In this document: one piece after another, positions 62,865-64,000 of the stretch | Layout of the letters: every line of letters starts with the position of its first letter | Position numbering within the stretch: position 1 is the stretch's first letter | Assembly: GCF_014534655.1 (NCBI RefSeq) | Contig: NZ_JACVVD010000014.1 | Span: forward strand, 62,001 to 126,000 | Origin: Paenibacillus sedimenti | GTDB taxonomy: Bacteria > Bacillota > Bacilli > Paenibacillales > NBRC-103111 | Direction of reading: 5' to 3' | Length of the DNA stretch: 64,000 nt | Position numbers and translations under genes: made by a program | Notes under the pieces: model-generated | The model's database searches: none | Told to the model about the DNA's origin: nothing | What the model saw: the letters and a program-made list of their open reading frames with translations, nothing else

Positions 62865-63305
62865 GTGGATCAATTGGACATTGCTCTTCTCAAATTGTTG
62901 CAGGAAGATGGGCGAATGACGGTCAGCGAGCTATCCAAAAGATTGTCCCTAAGTCGTCCCAGTATATCGGAACGGATACTTCGATTGCAGGAAAAAGGCG
63001 TGATTCAAGGCATTAGCGCCAAAGTATCTCCGGCTGCCGTGGGAAGGAATACGATCGTTTTTATTCAAGTCAGCGAACTTAAAATTTCATACCATGAATT
63101 TGAACAAAAAATCGCCAAAGATCTCGATATCATCGAGTGCCACCGGATGACGGGACGCATCGACTACATGCTCAAGGCAGCCGTCGGCGGCATGAATGAG
63201 CTCAACCAGCTCGTCGAGCGGCTCATGCCCTTCTGCAGCTTGAACACATCCGTGGTCCTGACCTCCCCGGTGGCGAACCGGCTCATTCTGCCGCAGGAGA
63301 AATGA
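62865..63305 (+). CDS. Lrp/AsnC-family transcriptional regulator
   Basis: About 146 residues if started at GTG 62865 (VDQLDIALLKLL), which gives the usual Lrp length. An in-frame ATG at 62796 would add 23 residues; neither has a good ribosome site. N-terminal helix-turn-helix (VSELSKRLSLSRPSISERILRLQEKGVI) and C-terminal RAM ligand domain (MTGRIDYMLKAAVGGMNEL). TATAAT at 62750-62755 may be its -10. Responds to amino acids; the divergent YitT gene is a possible target. Confidence 0.85.
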   Translation: MDQLDIALLKLLQEDGRMTVSELSKRLSLSRPSISERILRLQEKGVIQGISAKVSPAAVGRNTIVFIQVSELKISYHEFEQKIAKDLDIIECHRMTGRIDYMLKAAVGGMNELNQLVERLMPFCSLNTSVVLTSPVANRLILPQEK

Positions 63306-63349
63306 AAAAAGAACCCGTTCCACCTTAAAGGTGGATCGGGTTCTTTTTT
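63306..63349 (+). terminator. Terminator of the Lrp-family gene
   Basis: GAACCCGTTCCACC pairs with GGTGGATCGGGTTC across TTAAA, then six Ts. From 63351 to 63728 I see no gene and no further recognised element. Confidence 0.9.
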
Positions 63350-63728
63350 GACATATTAGAAATCCGTTCCTCTCTCAAACAATGAGCCAATCCCCACAGC
63401 TGTCCGAAAACGCCCAATTGCGGGAAAGCAGTATCAGCCCCAATATCTGCAATCCGATTTTGCCTAATTGTAAAAAGGTTTGTGCGATCGCATGTTCGAT
63501 ATGGTCATCGTAAGCGGGTAAAATAGGACTGCATCAGCTAAATTCCTAACCAGTCATACGTAATTGGGTGAAATCGTACTACAGCACTCCCCTTACAACA
63601 AAGGCGGTTTACGAGTCGGATCAATCCGCCATTTGTGTGTCCTGGCTGTTCCTTTCCCTTCCGGAAGAGCCAATTTTAGTGTAAAGGAGGTACTATTTGA
63701 TTGTCCAACTGTGCGTTACCTTTTTCCG

Positions 63729-63913
63729 GCAAAAAGTGCCTGTTTTATGGCCGAATTTGCTTACGCTGGGGAAAAGACTGCCAATAGTGCCGCTAATTCA
63801 GCTAACTAACAGGATTTTCCTGAAATAACACTCGATTACCGGCACTAAATGCAGGTAAATCGATGATTGAGGTGGTTTGAGCAAAATTAACAGCATGAAA
63901 AGCTGTTTTTTAA
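63729..63913. repeat. Dispersed intergenic repeat, copy 2
   Basis: Ungapped counterpart of 50219-50402 in the same orientation. The copies share the 12-base start GCAAAAAGTGCC and the end block AAATTAACAGCAT. Similar TGCTATTATGCTAA motifs continue to the end of the window, so a further unit may lie beyond it. Confidence 0.65.
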
Positions 63914-64000
63914 TGAGAAAGGGATTCCACGCGGAAGCTGTGAAGCGTTGAAAAGGGCAAGCTTGAAATAGCTGGAGCTTTTCCTGCTATTATGCTAACA

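Overview
The window reads as chromosomal DNA from a spore-forming, low-to-moderate-GC Bacillota, most likely Paenibacillus or a close relative. This rests on protein types, not on a database match: SLH-anchored surface protein, copper-amine-oxidase-N-domain protein, DUF3231 spore-coat-like protein, PdaA-type deacetylase, YwaC/RelP-type alarmone synthetase, FecCD iron transporters with Fur boxes, and strong Shine-Dalgarno sites. I see no phage, transposase, CRISPR, rRNA or tRNA gene.

Layout. 0-4 kb: purine or ureide breakdown cluster (end of pucG, NCS2 permease, amidase, FAH hydrolase). 4.4-5.7 kb: C4-dicarboxylate symporter. 6.0-6.7 kb: frameshifted ribA-like gene. 6.7-9.3 kb: MocR regulator divergent from azlCD. 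9.4-10.9 kb: Mef-type efflux pump behind what looks like a macrolide-sensing attenuator (leader peptide MHSIRLR, then a terminator). 11.0-11.7 kb: HicBA-like pair. 11.8-13.75 kb: three-gene operon with an RQC-like DNA-binding protein. 13.9-19.3 kb: two-component system divergent from a VTC polyphosphate polymerase / DUF4956 / beta-helix lipoprotein operon, with two outward-facing pairs of 11-bp-spaced repeats between them. 19.6-24.8 kb: EamA exporter, two decayed fhuD copies, Fur-controlled iron-siderophore binding protein and fused permease. 25-26.3 kb: ArsR/DoxX/SRPBCC operon. 26.5-29.2 kb: broken GMC dehydrogenase locus, DUF3231 gene, uvrA fragment.

29.5-39.4 kb is one 3,284-residue secreted protein with beta-propeller-like repeats, adhesion-type domains, seven 97-residue cadherin-like repeats and three SLH domains. 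39.4-43.8 kb holds a frameshifted CHRD gene, a DUF418 membrane protein, a ydaO-type cyclic di-AMP riboswitch ahead of an unknown 113-residue protein, a coiled-coil secreted protein with a terminator in its leader, and a small alarmone synthetase. 44-49.3 kb: MFS pump, PadR/hydrolase pair, CAO-domain protein, possible membrane terpene cyclase, DnaA-box cluster, truncated SnoaL-like gene. 49.5-54.3 kb: lipoprotein, a diverged dispersed repeat, second Fur-controlled iron uptake locus with an AraC regulator. 54.5-58.9 kb: second ArsR/SRPBCC operon with an extra 59-residue gene, AhpD-like and Crp/Fnr proteins, PdaA, short UvrC-like protein. 59-63.3 kb: PrsA-like foldase, trxB-tpx redox operon, small unknown gene, YitT protein, Lrp regulator. 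The last 650 bp hold a second copy of the dispersed repeat and no recognisable gene.

The most interesting signals are regulatory: the Mef leader, the c-di-AMP riboswitch on an orphan gene, the two-component operator, and the DnaA-box cluster. Several broken genes (ribA-like twice, CHRD once) carry single-base insertions in homopolymer runs, so assembly error must be excluded before calling them pseudogenes.
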